A stretch of 64,000 nucleotides of DNA from Devosia nitrariae. GTDB lineage: Bacteria; Pseudomonadota; Alphaproteobacteria; Rhizobiales; Devosiaceae. Location of the stretch: the NCBI RefSeq assembly GCF_030160115.1, contig NZ_BSNS01000022.1, forward strand, positions 1 to 64,000, read 5' to 3'. The position numbers and the translations under genes were made by a program. This document shows positions 36,939 to 46,783 of the stretch, piece after piece. A model generated the notes under the pieces. The model worked only from the letters and a program-made list of their open reading frames with translations. It did not search any database and was not told where the DNA came from. Positions within the stretch are counted from its first letter, which is position 1, and each line of letters starts with the position of its first letter.

Positions 36939-37805
36939 ATGATCCGTACGATTGTCATGGCCGCAACCATGCTGATGACCACCGCCGCCTTCGCCCAGTC
37001 CGATAATGCTGGCCGGACCGTCGAGGTCAACGGCATGCAGATGTATTACGAGACCCATGGCGAAGGCGAACCGCTGATCGTCCTGCACGGCGCCTATATG
37101 ACCATTCCGGCCATGGGCGAAATCATCCCCAAACTCGCCGAAAGCCGGCAGGTCATCGCCATTGAATTCCAGGGGCACGGGCGCACCAACGACATCGACC
37201 GCCCCATCACCTATCCAAACCTTGCCGACGACGTTGCCGCCTTCATGAACGCCATCGGCCTCGAGCGCGCCGACGTCTTCGGCTATTCCATGGGCTCCAT
37301 AGCCGGCCTGCAGCTCGCCATCCGCCATCCCGAGAAGGTCGATCAGCTCGTGGCCGCCTCTGTCGCCTACGACATCGAAGGCTGGCAACCCGCGTTCCGC
37401 GAATTCATCCCGCAGATGAGCCCCGAGATGTTCAACGGCGGGCCGATGGAAGACGAATACCGGAAATTGGCCGTTAATCCGGACGGGTTCCAGGCCTTGG
37501 CCGAGAAACTCATCGCCCTTGAGCACGAGCCGATGGCCTGGGAAGAGGACGTCAGGAAGCTCGAAACGCCCGTCCTCATCATCGCCGGAGACGCCGATGT
37601 CTCAACGCTCGAGCACAACGTTGCCCTCTTCCGCCTCCTCGGCGGCGGCGTCATGGGGGACATGGGCGAGCCCCTTCCGGCCTCCCGACTTGCCATCCTG
37701 CCGGCAACCTCCCATACGGCCGTCATCAGCCAGCCCGACCTGCTCAAGGCCCTCATCGAGCCTTTCCTTGAGGGCGAGACGCCCGCATCGTTCATGGGTA
37801 TGTAG
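36939..37805 (+). CDS. Secreted alpha/beta hydrolase
   Basis: 288 residues. Signal peptide MIRTIVMAATMLMTTAAFAQ; oxyanion LIVLHGAYMT, VIAIEFQGHGRT, nucleophile FGYSMGSIAGLQLA (Ser about 118), acid in LIIAGDADV and His in LPATSHTAV. ATG at 36939 has GAGGAG at 8 bases. Periplasmic hydrolase of unknown substrate. Followed by a hairpin terminator. Confidence 0.9.
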   Translation: MIRTIVMAATMLMTTAAFAQSDNAGRTVEVNGMQMYYETHGEGEPLIVLHGAYMTIPAMGEIIPKLAESRQVIAIEFQGHGRTNDIDRPITYPNLADDVAAFMNAIGLERADVFGYSMGSIAGLQLAIRHPEKVDQLVAASVAYDIEGWQPAFREFIPQMSPEMFNGGPMEDEYRKLAVNPDGFQALAEKLIALEHEPMAWEEDVRKLETPVLIIAGDADVSTLEHNVALFRLLGGGVMGDMGEPLPASRLAILPATSHTAVISQPDLLKALIEPFLEGETPASFMGM

Positions 37806-37828
37806 CCAGCCGGCCACATTGCCAACAT

Positions 37829-37862
37829 CACAGCCCCGTGCAGCATTTCGAACGGGGCTGTG
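37829..37862 (+). terminator. Hairpin after the hydrolase gene
   Basis: CACAGCCCCGT and ACGGGGCTGTG form a perfect 11-pair stem with a 12-base loop, 24 bases after the stop. Only CTCTTG follows, so the U run is weak. Confidence 0.65.
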
Positions 37863-37927
37863 CTCTTGCTCGGAACTCGCCCTTGGCCCGCCGCGTTGCA
37901 CGGGGAACGAAGTTTTGGGGGCGACGC

Positions 37928-39115
37928 ATGACAGATCACGACACCAACACGGTCGCAGATCGCGACGCCAATGTGATGGCTCGCCGTTTCCGGGACCCGC
38001 TGGTCCTCGGATTGGCCATAGCTGCAACCCTTGGCTGGCTCGCGTTAATTATTATGTGGGCCAACTCCGCAGGCCAATCCGCCGACCTGGAGGCTCGCCT
38101 TGCTGAGGCCGAGACCCAGCGCATGAATCTGGAAAATCAGCTGACGGAGCAGCAGGCGGCGTCGGGCGAATTGCAGACGCTGAACGAGGAATTGGCCGGC
38201 ACCCGTCAGGAAATGGAGCAATTGAACACCGAGCGTCAGGCTCTCGCCGACGAAGTCGAGGCGGCGCAGGCTCAGTTGCAGTCAGTTACAGAGGCCCTGA
38301 CAGCCCGCAACGAAGCCTTGGGTCAGGCAGAGCAGGATCTGGCGGCAACGCTCGAGCAGCAGACGCAGGCCCAGTCCGCTGCCCAGGAGGCGCAGTTGCG
38401 GCTCACCGAAGCGCGCGATCAACTGCAGGCGGTTACCGAGCGGCTCGAGGCCGCACGAGCCGAGGAAGCAACGACACGGGAGACTATCGCCGAGCTGACT
38501 GAAGAAGCGGCGCAGAATGCCGAGGCCCTTTCTCAGGCCGAGCAGGCGTTACGCTCTGCCCGAGAACAGGAAACTGCCACCCTTGCGCAAATGGAGGATG
38601 CTGAGGCGACGCAGTCCGAGCTCACAGCTCAGCAATCCGAACTCGAGCAGACTGTCGCCGATCTCGAAGCTCAGAAATCTGGCCTCCAGAGTGAGGTCAC
38701 CGAATACCGCACCCAGCGCGACCAGCTTCAGCAGCAAGTCACCGAATTGGCGGAAACGATCTCTCAGCGTGGTGGGGAACTCGCCCAGATCGAGGAGCAG
38801 GTCGCTGCCGCAGGCGGCCAGGATAGCAACGCTCAGGCAGACGAAGGCTTTTCGGGAACCTACGAGGCAAAGGGAAATGGCCTCCGAGCAGTCTTCAACG
38901 AAGATGGCACCTTTTCCATGACGGGTGCCAACAATCGCGAAGTCACGGGAAGCTATACGCTTGTGGATGGCAGCCTAACCCTGGCAGACGTCTCGGGAAG
39001 CGTGGGCAACGCCCGTTTCCCGATGACCTGTCCGCTCGAGCAGCAGCAGGGCTCGTTCGCCGTGGGTGACGCCGAGGGATGCGTTCTTTCCGGGAGCACC
39101 TTCGAGCGACGGTGA
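37928..39115 (+). CDS. Membrane-anchored coiled-coil protein
   Basis: 395 residues. A short cytoplasmic N-terminus, one membrane segment about 25-45 (LVLGLAIAATLGWLALIIMW), then a Gln/Glu/Ala-rich coiled coil of about 240 residues (ENQLTEQQAASGELQTLNEE and similar heptads), and a small beta-rich C-terminal domain (GTYEAKGNGLRAVFNEDGTF) with two Cys. Periplasmic, probably a structural or spacing protein. I do not recognise the family. ATG at 37928 has GGGGGCGACGC upstream. Confidence 0.8.
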   Translation: MTDHDTNTVADRDANVMARRFRDPLVLGLAIAATLGWLALIIMWANSAGQSADLEARLAEAETQRMNLENQLTEQQAASGELQTLNEELAGTRQEMEQLNTERQALADEVEAAQAQLQSVTEALTARNEALGQAEQDLAATLEQQTQAQSAAQEAQLRLTEARDQLQAVTERLEAARAEEATTRETIAELTEEAAQNAEALSQAEQALRSAREQETATLAQMEDAEATQSELTAQQSELEQTVADLEAQKSGLQSEVTEYRTQRDQLQQQVTELAETISQRGGELAQIEEQVAAAGGQDSNAQADEGFSGTYEAKGNGLRAVFNEDGTFSMTGANNREVTGSYTLVDGSLTLADVSGSVGNARFPMTCPLEQQQGSFAVGDAEGCVLSGSTFERR

Positions 39116-39121
39116 TCTTGG

Positions 39122-39481
39122 TCAGGCCGCTTCCTCGAACTTTGCCTCGAGGAGCGCCCGGTCAAAGGGCTTGAACATGTAGTCGTTGGCGCCGGCCTTG
39201 AGCGCCATGGCGATATGGCCGACCTCGTTCTCGATCGTGCAGTAGACGACCCTGGGCTTTTCCCCGCCGACATAGGCGCGCAGGAGCTTCAGGAACTCCA
39301 GCCCGCTCATTATCGGCATGTTCCAGTCGAGAAGGATGGCATCCGGCATTTCCTGCCGGCACTTGTCGTAAGCCTCCTGCCCGTCCTCGGCCTCTTCGAC
39401 CACGTAGTCGAGATCCTCGAGAATGCGGCGCGCAACCTTGCGCACCACGCTGGAGTCGTCGACGATGAGGCAGGATTTCAT
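39122..39481 (-). CDS. Single-domain CheY-like response regulator
   Basis: 119 residues, a receiver with no output domain: acidic pair in CLIVDDSSVV, phosphoacceptor in AILLDWNMPIMSG (about 52), Thr in VVYCTIENE and Lys in MFKPFD. Lies 69 bases after chpT on the same strand; a similar pairing occurs in other Rhizobiales, so it may share phosphate with ChpT, but its partner is not shown by sequence. Confidence 0.9.
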   Translation of the reverse strand: MKSCLIVDDSSVVRKVARRILEDLDYVVEEAEDGQEAYDKCRQEMPDAILLDWNMPIMSGLEFLKLLRAYVGGEKPRVVYCTIENEVGHIAMALKAGANDYMFKPFDRALLEAKFEEAA

Positions 39482-39550
39482 GGCCGCACCACGGGTTTGC
39501 GTTCGCGCAGGATTATCCGGGCAAACGGCTACGGAATGGTTAGCAAAACT

Positions 39551-40216
39551 TCAGTCATTCGCCTGTGGCTTGGCGGTGAAGACGAAGCGCTCGTCCTCCA
39601 GGCCGATCTTGACATCCATGCCCGTCATCCGCGACAGGAGCCCCGTATAGAACGGCTGGATGCCACGCGCGTCGACCCCTTCGGGCGGAGCGCCGGACAA
39701 AAGCTCGGCCGCTCCGGATGGCACCAGTGTCTTCTGGCGCTTCTCCGGATCGCTGCTTGAATTGAACTCGAAGCTCTCCCTGCCAGCCTCCCCGGAGATC
39801 CGGGCCATGACCGTGCCGCCACGCGGCACCGAACCTGCCGCGATCAGCAGCATGTTCATGAAGAGCTTGGCCTTGAGCTTGGGCAACAGGATCAGCGGCA
39901 CCTGCCAGTCGAGGTCAGCCTTCTCGATCTCGAAGAACAACCGTGCCACGCGTTCGCATTCGCGCGTATCGATGTCGGTGCCGGCGGTCGAGGACGCGCC
40001 GTAGGCGAGCCGGGCGAACTCGAGCTTTGCCCGCGACTGCTTGGCGGCGCTGGCAATGAGGTCGCGCGCCCCCTCGGCCATCTCGGCCTGGCTCGGATCG
40101 CTGAGGACCTCGAGCCCGTTGCCGATCGCACCGATCGGATTGATGAGGTCGTGACACACCCGCGAGCAGAGCATAGCGGCGAGATCGGTTGCGTTGAGCT
40201 CGATGACGTCGGCCAT
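39551..40216 (-). CDS. chpT: Histidine phosphotransferase ChpT
   Basis: 221 residues. The DHp-like helix carries the phosphoacceptor His in CSRVCHDLINPIGAIGNGLE (about residue 22), and the rest is a degenerate HATPase-like fold without an ATP lid. ChpT passes phosphate from CckA to CtrA and CpdR. It lies 3 kb from ctrA. ATG at 40216. Confidence 0.93.
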   Translation of the reverse strand: MADVIELNATDLAAMLCSRVCHDLINPIGAIGNGLEVLSDPSQAEMAEGARDLIASAAKQSRAKLEFARLAYGASSTAGTDIDTRECERVARLFFEIEKADLDWQVPLILLPKLKAKLFMNMLLIAAGSVPRGGTVMARISGEAGRESFEFNSSSDPEKRQKTLVPSGAAELLSGAPPEGVDARGIQPFYTGLLSRMTGMDVKIGLEDERFVFTAKPQAND

Positions 40217-40285
40217 GAGTTTTCTCCGCTTGGGTCCAGAATCAATTGGCCAACATTAGCCGGATCGCACGGTCGCACAATCGAG

Positions 40286-40771
40286 CTAGCGCACCGAAAG
40301 CTGTTGCGAGAGCGTTTGCCACTGCTCCGCGCCTTCGCTTGCAGCCGTGTCGGGCGCCGCAAGGAACGCCTCACGGTTGGCTGGTGAATAGAAAAAGTAG
40401 AGGCGCTGCTTGAAGACTGTGTAGATGCGGGGGTTGCCGTCAGAGACGTAGCCGCGCGCCACGCCCATGGCCCCGTGCCCGCCATATTGGGGCGCGTAGA
40501 TTTCCGGCGCCCGGCGGAAGACCTCCATATTGCCGGCGCTGGCAAAGTGCCAGGGAACCCCCGACCAGACGAGCTCGAAATCACCCCGCCCTATCTGCGG
40601 CTCGCCCTCGGTGAAATAGGAGACCGGATCCCACCCGCCGATGGCGATGCCGGTGAGCGGATCGGTGCTGACGATGCTGACGATCGAGGCGGCATGCGCG
40701 GCGTTCACCGGAGCCAAAAGGGGCAGAACCAAGGCAAGCATGGTTAAGAATTGTTTAGAGATTTGCTTCAT
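40286..40771 (-). CDS. Secreted YHS-domain protein
   Basis: 161 residues. Signal peptide MKQISKQFLTMLALVLPLLA; the YHS-like core has IAIGGWDPVSYFTEGEPQIG, HFASAGNMEVFRRAPEIYAP and YFFYSPANREAFLAAP. Similar small proteins are often linked to metal or redox handling, but no metal-binding Cys is visible. ATG at 40771 has no clear ribosome site. Likely periplasmic. Confidence 0.82.
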   Translation of the reverse strand: MKQISKQFLTMLALVLPLLAPVNAAHAASIVSIVSTDPLTGIAIGGWDPVSYFTEGEPQIGRGDFELVWSGVPWHFASAGNMEVFRRAPEIYAPQYGGHGAMGVARGYVSDGNPRIYTVFKQRLYFFYSPANREAFLAAPDTAASEGAEQWQTLSQQLSVR

Positions 40772-40892
40772 GATGTGAGCAATAATCGGCGCGCCGGAAT
40801 CGGTTTGGGGCATCCCGAGGCTAGCGCGACAACCTTAAGTTCGTCGTAACGTAGACGCCAACGTGTCCATCCGATTGACCGGAGACTGAACC

Positions 40893-41462
40893 ATGCTCAA
40901 GCGCTTCGCTCCTCTCCTGCTGCTCCTTGCGGCCCTTGTTGCGCCCCTGCCCGCCGTCGCTCAGAACGGATCGCTCAGCGATACCTATTCCGGCGAGGAT
41001 CTGGTGCGCGAGGGCGGAGAGTTCTTCGGCTCGGCGGCGCAGGGTCTGGCCACCGTCGTCGAGCAAGCGGTCAGCCAGTTCGGGCTGCCCAACGGCTATA
41101 TCCTGGGCGAAGAGGCCGGCGGCGCCCTCTTTGCCGGCGCCCGCTACGGCGAGGGCATTGTCTATACGCGCAATGCCGGCGAATTCCCGGTCTACTGGCA
41201 GGGCCCGAGCCTCGGGCTCGACGTCGGCGGGGCCGGCTCGAAGGTGATGATGCTGGTCTATAACCTCTCGACCACTCAGGACGTCTTCGGGCGCTTCCCC
41301 GGCGTCGACGGCTCCGCCTACATCATCGGCGGCTTCGGCATGACCGTGCTCAAGGACCGCCATGTGGTGATGGTGCCAATCCGTTCCGGCGTCGGCGCCC
41401 GCCTCGGCATCAATGTCGGCTATTTGAAGTTCACGCAGGAACCGACCTGGAACCCGTTCTAA
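40893..41462 (+). CDS. eipA: EipA-family (DUF1134) envelope protein
   Basis: 189 residues. Signal peptide MLKRFAPLLLLLAALVAPLP and one DUF1134 domain: ARYGEGIVYTRNAGEFPVYW, GLDVGGAGSKVMMLVYNLST, FPGVDGSAYIIGGFGMTVLK. In Brucella the relative EipA is a periplasmic protein needed for envelope integrity. The glycine-rich beta pattern fits the SYLF-like small barrel. Confidence 0.9.
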   Translation: MLKRFAPLLLLLAALVAPLPAVAQNGSLSDTYSGEDLVREGGEFFGSAAQGLATVVEQAVSQFGLPNGYILGEEAGGALFAGARYGEGIVYTRNAGEFPVYWQGPSLGLDVGGAGSKVMMLVYNLSTTQDVFGRFPGVDGSAYIIGGFGMTVLKDRHVVMVPIRSGVGARLGINVGYLKFTQEPTWNPF

Positions 41463-41636
41463 GCGATCACCATTTGTTCAACGCGACCGGCCTCGTCGGC
41501 GGACCCCGCTCCGTCGCGCAAGCTTTGCAGACGACCGGTTTACGGATATGTGTCGACATGGACGGCGTCTGAAAGGCGAGTCCGATGTCGGATGGTTGGA
41601 CGCTGGGCTGGCACTGGCCCGCCGGAACTGGGATCG

Positions 41637-42818
41637 ATGCCTATCGAGAACGTCATGTATTTCGCCCTCGGTGCGCTGATATCGGCGCTGCTGGCGCTGA
41701 TCGTGCTCCCGGCGGTCTGGCGGCGGGCGGTACGGCTGACCAAGCGCCGCATCGAAGCGGCGACGCCCATGACCATGGCCGAATTCCGTGCCGACAAGGA
41801 TCAGTTGCGCGCCCAGTTCGCGCTGTCGACCCGCCGGCTCGAAATGCAGATCGAGCAGTTGCGGGCGCGCCTCACCGAAGAACTCTCGGATGCCGGCACC
41901 CGCCAGGCGGACCTCGCCAGCATCAAGTCCGAACGCGAAACGCACCTGGCGGTCACGCGCCAGCTCGAGGAACGCCAGGCGGAGCTGCGCGAGGAGGTGA
42001 GCGCCCTTGAACGCGAGTACACTGACATCTCCCAGCGCCTGCGCATGCGAGAGCGCGAACTGGCCGCCAAAGTTGCCGAGATAGCCGAACTGCGCCAGGC
42101 GCTGGAGGCGGGCCTGCCCGAGGGCGGTCAACTTCAGCGCGATGCCCTGACCGGTGACTATGACGAGGATACTGCCCGGCTGACCACCGCCCTCGCCATC
42201 GAGCGCAAGCGCTCGAGGTTCCTGGAGACCGAGGCCAAGACGCTCGTCGACCGGCTCGAGGCAACCAGCCGCCGCAGCGAGCGGGCCGCCGCCATCACCC
42301 GCATGCGCCAGGCGCTCGACTCCCGCAATGGCGCAGCAGACCCGGACGAACAGGAGTTGATCGCCGCCGAAGCCACCATCGCCAGCGCCGAAACCCGCCT
42401 CAATGCCATCCTCGCCGAGACGGGCGCGACCGAAGGTGCGCCGGCAGGCCGCGCCGAGCGCGCGCTGGCCGAGGAACTGGGCCTCGAGGAGCAACTGGCG
42501 GCGCTGCGTGCCAGGATCGACGCCGTCGAAGGCGCGATCCTCTCCGGCTGGAACGGTGCCGGCACCGACAAGGATGGCCTGCGCAGCCTCCTCTCCGAAA
42601 TTGCCTCCGACGTCAGCCGGATCGTCTACACGGCCGAAAGCGGCACGCAAACCGGACAGGACGAGGAAAGCCTCTTCGAGCGCGTTCAGCGGTTCGCCGA
42701 CGACGGGGTCGGCGTCGAGACGCTGCCGGCCAAGGCCGCGCGTCCGCCCAGAACCGGCAAGCCGGCGGGTAAGCTCTCCGACCGCATGACGGCCCTGAGC
42801 GAAATCCTGGGTAGCTGA
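41637..42818 (+). CDS. Membrane-anchored coiled-coil protein of unknown function
   Basis: 393 residues. N-terminal membrane segment (ENVMYFALGALISALLALIV) followed by a long coiled coil rich in Arg, Glu and Ala (REEVSALEREYTDISQRLRM and similar) through about residue 320. The last 60 residues are basic and Pro-containing. I do not recognise the family. The start at ATG 41637 is chosen because the membrane segment begins there; a longer frame starts at 41550. Confidence 0.8.
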   Translation: MPIENVMYFALGALISALLALIVLPAVWRRAVRLTKRRIEAATPMTMAEFRADKDQLRAQFALSTRRLEMQIEQLRARLTEELSDAGTRQADLASIKSERETHLAVTRQLEERQAELREEVSALEREYTDISQRLRMRERELAAKVAEIAELRQALEAGLPEGGQLQRDALTGDYDEDTARLTTALAIERKRSRFLETEAKTLVDRLEATSRRSERAAAITRMRQALDSRNGAADPDEQELIAAEATIASAETRLNAILAETGATEGAPAGRAERALAEELGLEEQLAALRARIDAVEGAILSGWNGAGTDKDGLRSLLSEIASDVSRIVYTAESGTQTGQDEESLFERVQRFADDGVGVETLPAKAARPPRTGKPAGKLSDRMTALSEILGS

Positions 42819-42819
42819 C

Positions 42820-43159
42820 CTACTCGCTCTCGATGTCGATCCGGCGGACGAATTCCCCGTTGGCCGCGTCGTAGAGCGCGAGCACGGTCAGTCCATCGAG
42901 CACATAGGTGACGTTGACCGTCCCATCCATGACGAGTGCGGAAACGACCTCGGCACCGGCCGGCACCGCGACGCTTTCGGCCACCGCCGGCGGCGGCGCG
43001 TCGCGCATGACACGATAGACAAGGGCAAAGGCAATCGCCATAAAGCCCAGCAACAAGATGCCGACCGACACCCCGAAGGAGCGCCGCGCGCGCCTCAGCA
43101 CCGTCTGTGCCTCGGGAGTGAGTGCCTCTGGCTTGGCTTCGTCGGTAGAAGGATCGCTC

Positions 43160-43161
<2 letters not shown>
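42820..43161 (-). CDS. Small membrane protein of unknown function
   Basis: 113 residues: hydrophilic N-terminus, one membrane segment (FGVSVGILLLGFMAIAFALV, about 30-50), then a short periplasmic beta domain (VSALVMDGTVNVTYVLDGLT). It converges on the coiled-coil gene. Its ATG (43159-43161) and the ATG of the opposite rluD gene (43160-43162) share two bases in a CATG, so each leader lies inside the other gene. Confidence 0.75.
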
Positions 43162-44179
<1,018 letters not shown>

Positions 44180-44235
44180 CCGCGGAAAGTATTGGAACCC
44201 TTCCGCAGCATGAACGTTTTGTAAGGTTGTCGACC

Positions 44236-44263
44236 CTTATAAACGGCAACTTCCCACCTATAT
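44236..44263 (+). promoter_or_regulatory. RpoH-type promoter upstream of rpoH
   Basis: CTTA (44236-44239), 17 bases, then CCTATAT (44257-44263). This matches the alphaproteobacterial sigma-32 consensus CTTG-N17-CCTATNT except one -35 base. It lies 90 bases before the rpoH start and suggests self-activation during heat shock. Confidence 0.55.
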
Positions 44264-44352
44264 AAAGCATCGATATCCGCCTTCATGCCGTTAAGGATGA
44301 AAGCGCGATGATCTGCCCGCGTCATGCGGGGGACAATGAAAGGGGTGCGCCA

Positions 44353-45237
44353 ATGGCCCAGTCCAATCTGCCCGTCCTGTCCTCGGACGGAGGCTTGAGC
44401 CGCTATCTTCAGGAAATCCGCAAATTTCCGATGCTGGAGCCGGATGAAGAATTCATGCTGGCCAAGCGATACAAAGAACACGGAGACCCGGCAGCAGCGC
44501 AGCGGCTGATCACGTCTCACTTGCGTCTGGTCGCCAAGATCGCGATGGGGTATCGCGGCTATGGCCTGCCGATCTCGGAAGTCATTTCCGAGGGTAACGT
44601 GGGCTTGATGCATGCCGTCAAGCGCTTCGAGCCCGACAAGGGCTTCCGCCTTGCTACCTATGCGATGTGGTGGATCCGCGCCGCGATCCAGGAATACGTC
44701 CTGCGCTCCTGGTCGCTGGTCAAGATCGGCACCACCGCTGCGCAAAAGCGCCTGTTCTTCAACCTCAGGAAGGTCAAGGGACAGATCGCTGCGCTCGAGG
44801 ATGGTTCACTCCATCCTGACCAGATCAAGCAGATCGCCACGACCCTCAACGTCACCGAGGACGAGGTCGTCTCGATGAACTCGCGCCTGTCGGGCGATGC
44901 ATCGCTCAACTCGCCCATGCGGGCGGACGAAGGCTCGTCCGAATGGCAGGACTGGCTCGTCGACGATACGCCGGACCAGGAAACGATCCTCGGCGAGAGC
45001 CAGGAGTATGATGAGCGCATGGGTCTTCTGACCGGCGCCCTCGACGTGCTCAACGACCGAGAGCGCGCCATCTTCCAGGCCCGCCGGTTGCAGGACAATC
45101 CTTCAACCCTCGAAGAGCTGGCCCAGCAATATGACGTCAGCCGCGAGCGCATCCGCCAGATCGAGGTGCGCGCCTTCGAGAAGGTGCAGGACGCCGTCCA
45201 GCATGCGGCCCGTGATCGGGCCGGCGAAGCGGCCTAG
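44353..45237 (+). CDS. rpoH: Heat-shock sigma factor RpoH
   Basis: 294 residues. Region 2 has YRGYGLPISEVISEGNVGLM and FRLATYAMWWIRAAIQEYVL, and the RpoH box appears as QKRLFFNLRKVK. Region 4 has LEELAQQYDVSRERIRQIEV. Directs RNA polymerase to heat-shock genes. ATG at 44353 has GAAAGGGG upstream. Some relatives have two rpoH genes; only this one is here. Confidence 0.96.
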   Translation: MAQSNLPVLSSDGGLSRYLQEIRKFPMLEPDEEFMLAKRYKEHGDPAAAQRLITSHLRLVAKIAMGYRGYGLPISEVISEGNVGLMHAVKRFEPDKGFRLATYAMWWIRAAIQEYVLRSWSLVKIGTTAAQKRLFFNLRKVKGQIAALEDGSLHPDQIKQIATTLNVTEDEVVSMNSRLSGDASLNSPMRADEGSSEWQDWLVDDTPDQETILGESQEYDERMGLLTGALDVLNDRERAIFQARRLQDNPSTLEELAQQYDVSRERIRQIEVRAFEKVQDAVQHAARDRAGEAA

Positions 45238-45267
45238 AGCTTTCTGAACACGCTCACAATCACCGCT

Positions 45268-45292
45268 AGCGGGGCCATCAGGCCCCGCTTTC
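45268..45292 (+). terminator. Terminator of rpoH
   Basis: AGCGGGGCC, loop ATCA, GGCCCCGCT then TTT: a perfect nine-pair stem 30 bases after rpoH. The stop codon of the opposite SRPBCC gene (45278) lies inside the hairpin, so it may act in one direction only. Confidence 0.85.
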
Positions 45293-45721
45293 CATTATTG
45301 TCTTGATCGCCTCGAGATCCTTGCGGTTGGCGGCGTTGATCGCCCCGGCCATCACCGGTGCGAGCACTCCGGCAAAGCCCTGGGGGCGCCCGCGATTACG
45401 CAGGCGCATACGCGTCTTGTCCGGTGACACCGGTTTGAACGCATAGGTCGTTTCCATCGGAAACGGCCCTTGCGCCGTGCGCATCACCATTCGCTCGTTC
45501 TCGACAAGTTCGATAATCTCATAGGTATAGGCGAGACGCCGGCCGAGGAACCACGCGACGAAATCGAGCTGCGTGCCGACGGCCAGCGGCCGCGGCGTAC
45601 GCCAGACGATCGACTCGATGTTCTTGTACCAGGCCGGCGCATTGTCAGGCTCCATGGCATAGCGCGCCACCGCCTCGACGGGCCTATCGATTACGATCTC
45701 GTTGCTGACGTCCACATCCAT
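45278..45721 (-). CDS. SRPBCC-family protein
   Basis: 147 residues with START/Bet v1-like sequence: IVIDRPVEAVARYAMEPDNA, APAWYKNIESIVWRTPRPLA and TYAFKPVSPDKTRMRLRNRG. These bind hydrophobic ligands in a deep cavity; the ligand here is unknown. Start ATG at 45721; the frame extends upstream through a repeat element, which I reject. Confidence 0.85.
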   Translation of the reverse strand: MDVDVSNEIVIDRPVEAVARYAMEPDNAPAWYKNIESIVWRTPRPLAVGTQLDFVAWFLGRRLAYTYEIIELVENERMVMRTAQGPFPMETTYAFKPVSPDKTRMRLRNRGRPQGFAGVLAPVMAGAINAANRKDLEAIKTIMESGA

Positions 45722-45738
45722 GGCCGTTCCGCCCGATC

Positions 45739-45861
45739 CTAGAGCGTTTTCAGCAAAAAGCCTGTCCTGGACTTGATCCAGGATGGACACCACTTTTGCG
45801 GTTCGAAAGCGCGATAACTCAGGAACTTTAAGCTGTCTCGTTCTGACAGAACGAGACAGCT
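45739..45861. repeat. Mosaic palindromic element, copy at 45.7 kb
   Basis: Begins CTAGAGCG (45739). Contains CCTGTCCTGGACTTGATCCAGGAT, with its own small hairpin, GGTTCGAAAGCGCGATA, and ends with a perfect 15-base inverted repeat, AGCTGTCTCGTTCTG/CAGAACGAGACAGCT (45831-45861). That last hairpin lies just after the thiN stop and could act as its terminator. Confidence 0.7.
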
Positions 45862-45867
45862 CATGCA

Positions 45868-46566
45868 TCATAGACCTGCCGGCTGCTCCCGCAAAGCGGC
45901 CGTCAGGGCCGGCAGATGCGATTTCTCGACAACGAGAAGCCAGGGCGTATCGCCCTCGGGAACGATATCCACCGCACCTTCGACCGCCTGGTTCGAGGTG
46001 CCGATCAGTCCGCCCTGTTCCAGGTGCAGCCCGTCGAGCGGATAGAGCAGTCCTTTCGACGACAGGAACCGGATCGGCGCCAATGGATAGACCGAAACCC
46101 GCTCCCCGCGCGCCACGCTGAAATGGAAAGGACCGCTGATGGCCAGCGCCACGTCGTGCTCATCGGCAAGGATGATATGGCGCTCACGGGCAAAGCGCGT
46201 CGCCGCACTGATCGCCGAAAGCGTATGGTCGAAGCGCCTGCCGGTCATGCCGAGCGCGATGGTGATCGGCGCGCGGGTCGAATAGAGGCACTTCTCGAAA
46301 TCCGTAGTGATCTGTTCGCCGATGTGGATGACCCGGACCGGTTCCGGCCAGCCTTCTGGGTCGGAGACCGAATCCATGTCCCCCACGATAGCGTCGGGCA
46401 CCAGGCCGGCCGCCATGATTGCGTCGGCCCCGCCGTCGGCACCGATGAGCCGCGCCCCCTCGTGCGACAGTTGCTCGAGCAGCGGGACGTCGACTTCGCC
46501 GCCGCCCACGATCACCAGGATGTCGGGAAAGACCAGCGGGATGGTGTTCAGGTTTGCATCTTGCAC
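45868..46566 (-). CDS. thiN: Thiamine pyrophosphokinase
   Basis: 232 residues. TPK converts thiamine and ATP to thiamine diphosphate. Segments PDILVIVGGGEVDVPLLEQL, LIGADGGADAIMAAGLVPDA, IVGDMDSVSD (catalytic Asp pair), DFEKCLY and ALGMTGRRFDHTLSAI are the family hallmarks. Start GTG at 46566 is the first in-frame start that fits; an ATG 10 bases later is out of frame. It diverges from the TPP riboswitch and thiBPQ and is not itself preceded by one. Confidence 0.9.
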   Translation of the reverse strand: MQDANLNTIPLVFPDILVIVGGGEVDVPLLEQLSHEGARLIGADGGADAIMAAGLVPDAIVGDMDSVSDPEGWPEPVRVIHIGEQITTDFEKCLYSTRAPITIALGMTGRRFDHTLSAISAATRFARERHIILADEHDVALAISGPFHFSVARGERVSVYPLAPIRFLSSKGLLYPLDGLHLEQGGLIGTSNQAVEGAVDIVPEGDTPWLLVVEKSHLPALTAALREQPAGL

Positions 46567-46591
46567 GGTGCCACAACTCTCTTTATGTCTC

Positions 46592-46685
46592 TTGGCGTCT
46601 CGCTGGGGTGCTCCATAGCCGGAGCTGAGAATTACCCATTGAACCTGAACCAGGTCATGCTGGCGGAGGAAGTTCGAGATGGCAA
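46592..46685 (+). ncRNA. TPP riboswitch (THI element) upstream of thiBPQ
   Basis: The element shows GGGGTGC (46605), GCTGAGA (46624), the pyrophosphate-sensing ACCTGAACCAGGTCATG (46643) and CTGGCGGAGGAAG (46660), closed by TCTCG/CGAGA pairs at 46597 and 46675. It lies 100 bases before thiB. TPP binding would turn down thiamine import. Confidence 0.95.
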
Positions 46686-46783
46686 GGGCGCTCCCCCGCC
46701 CCGTCCATTTGACGCGTCCCCCTTCCCGTGTGACCGCAACTGGAACGCTGCTCCTGGCGTTCCGCCACGAAAGGGACTGACCG

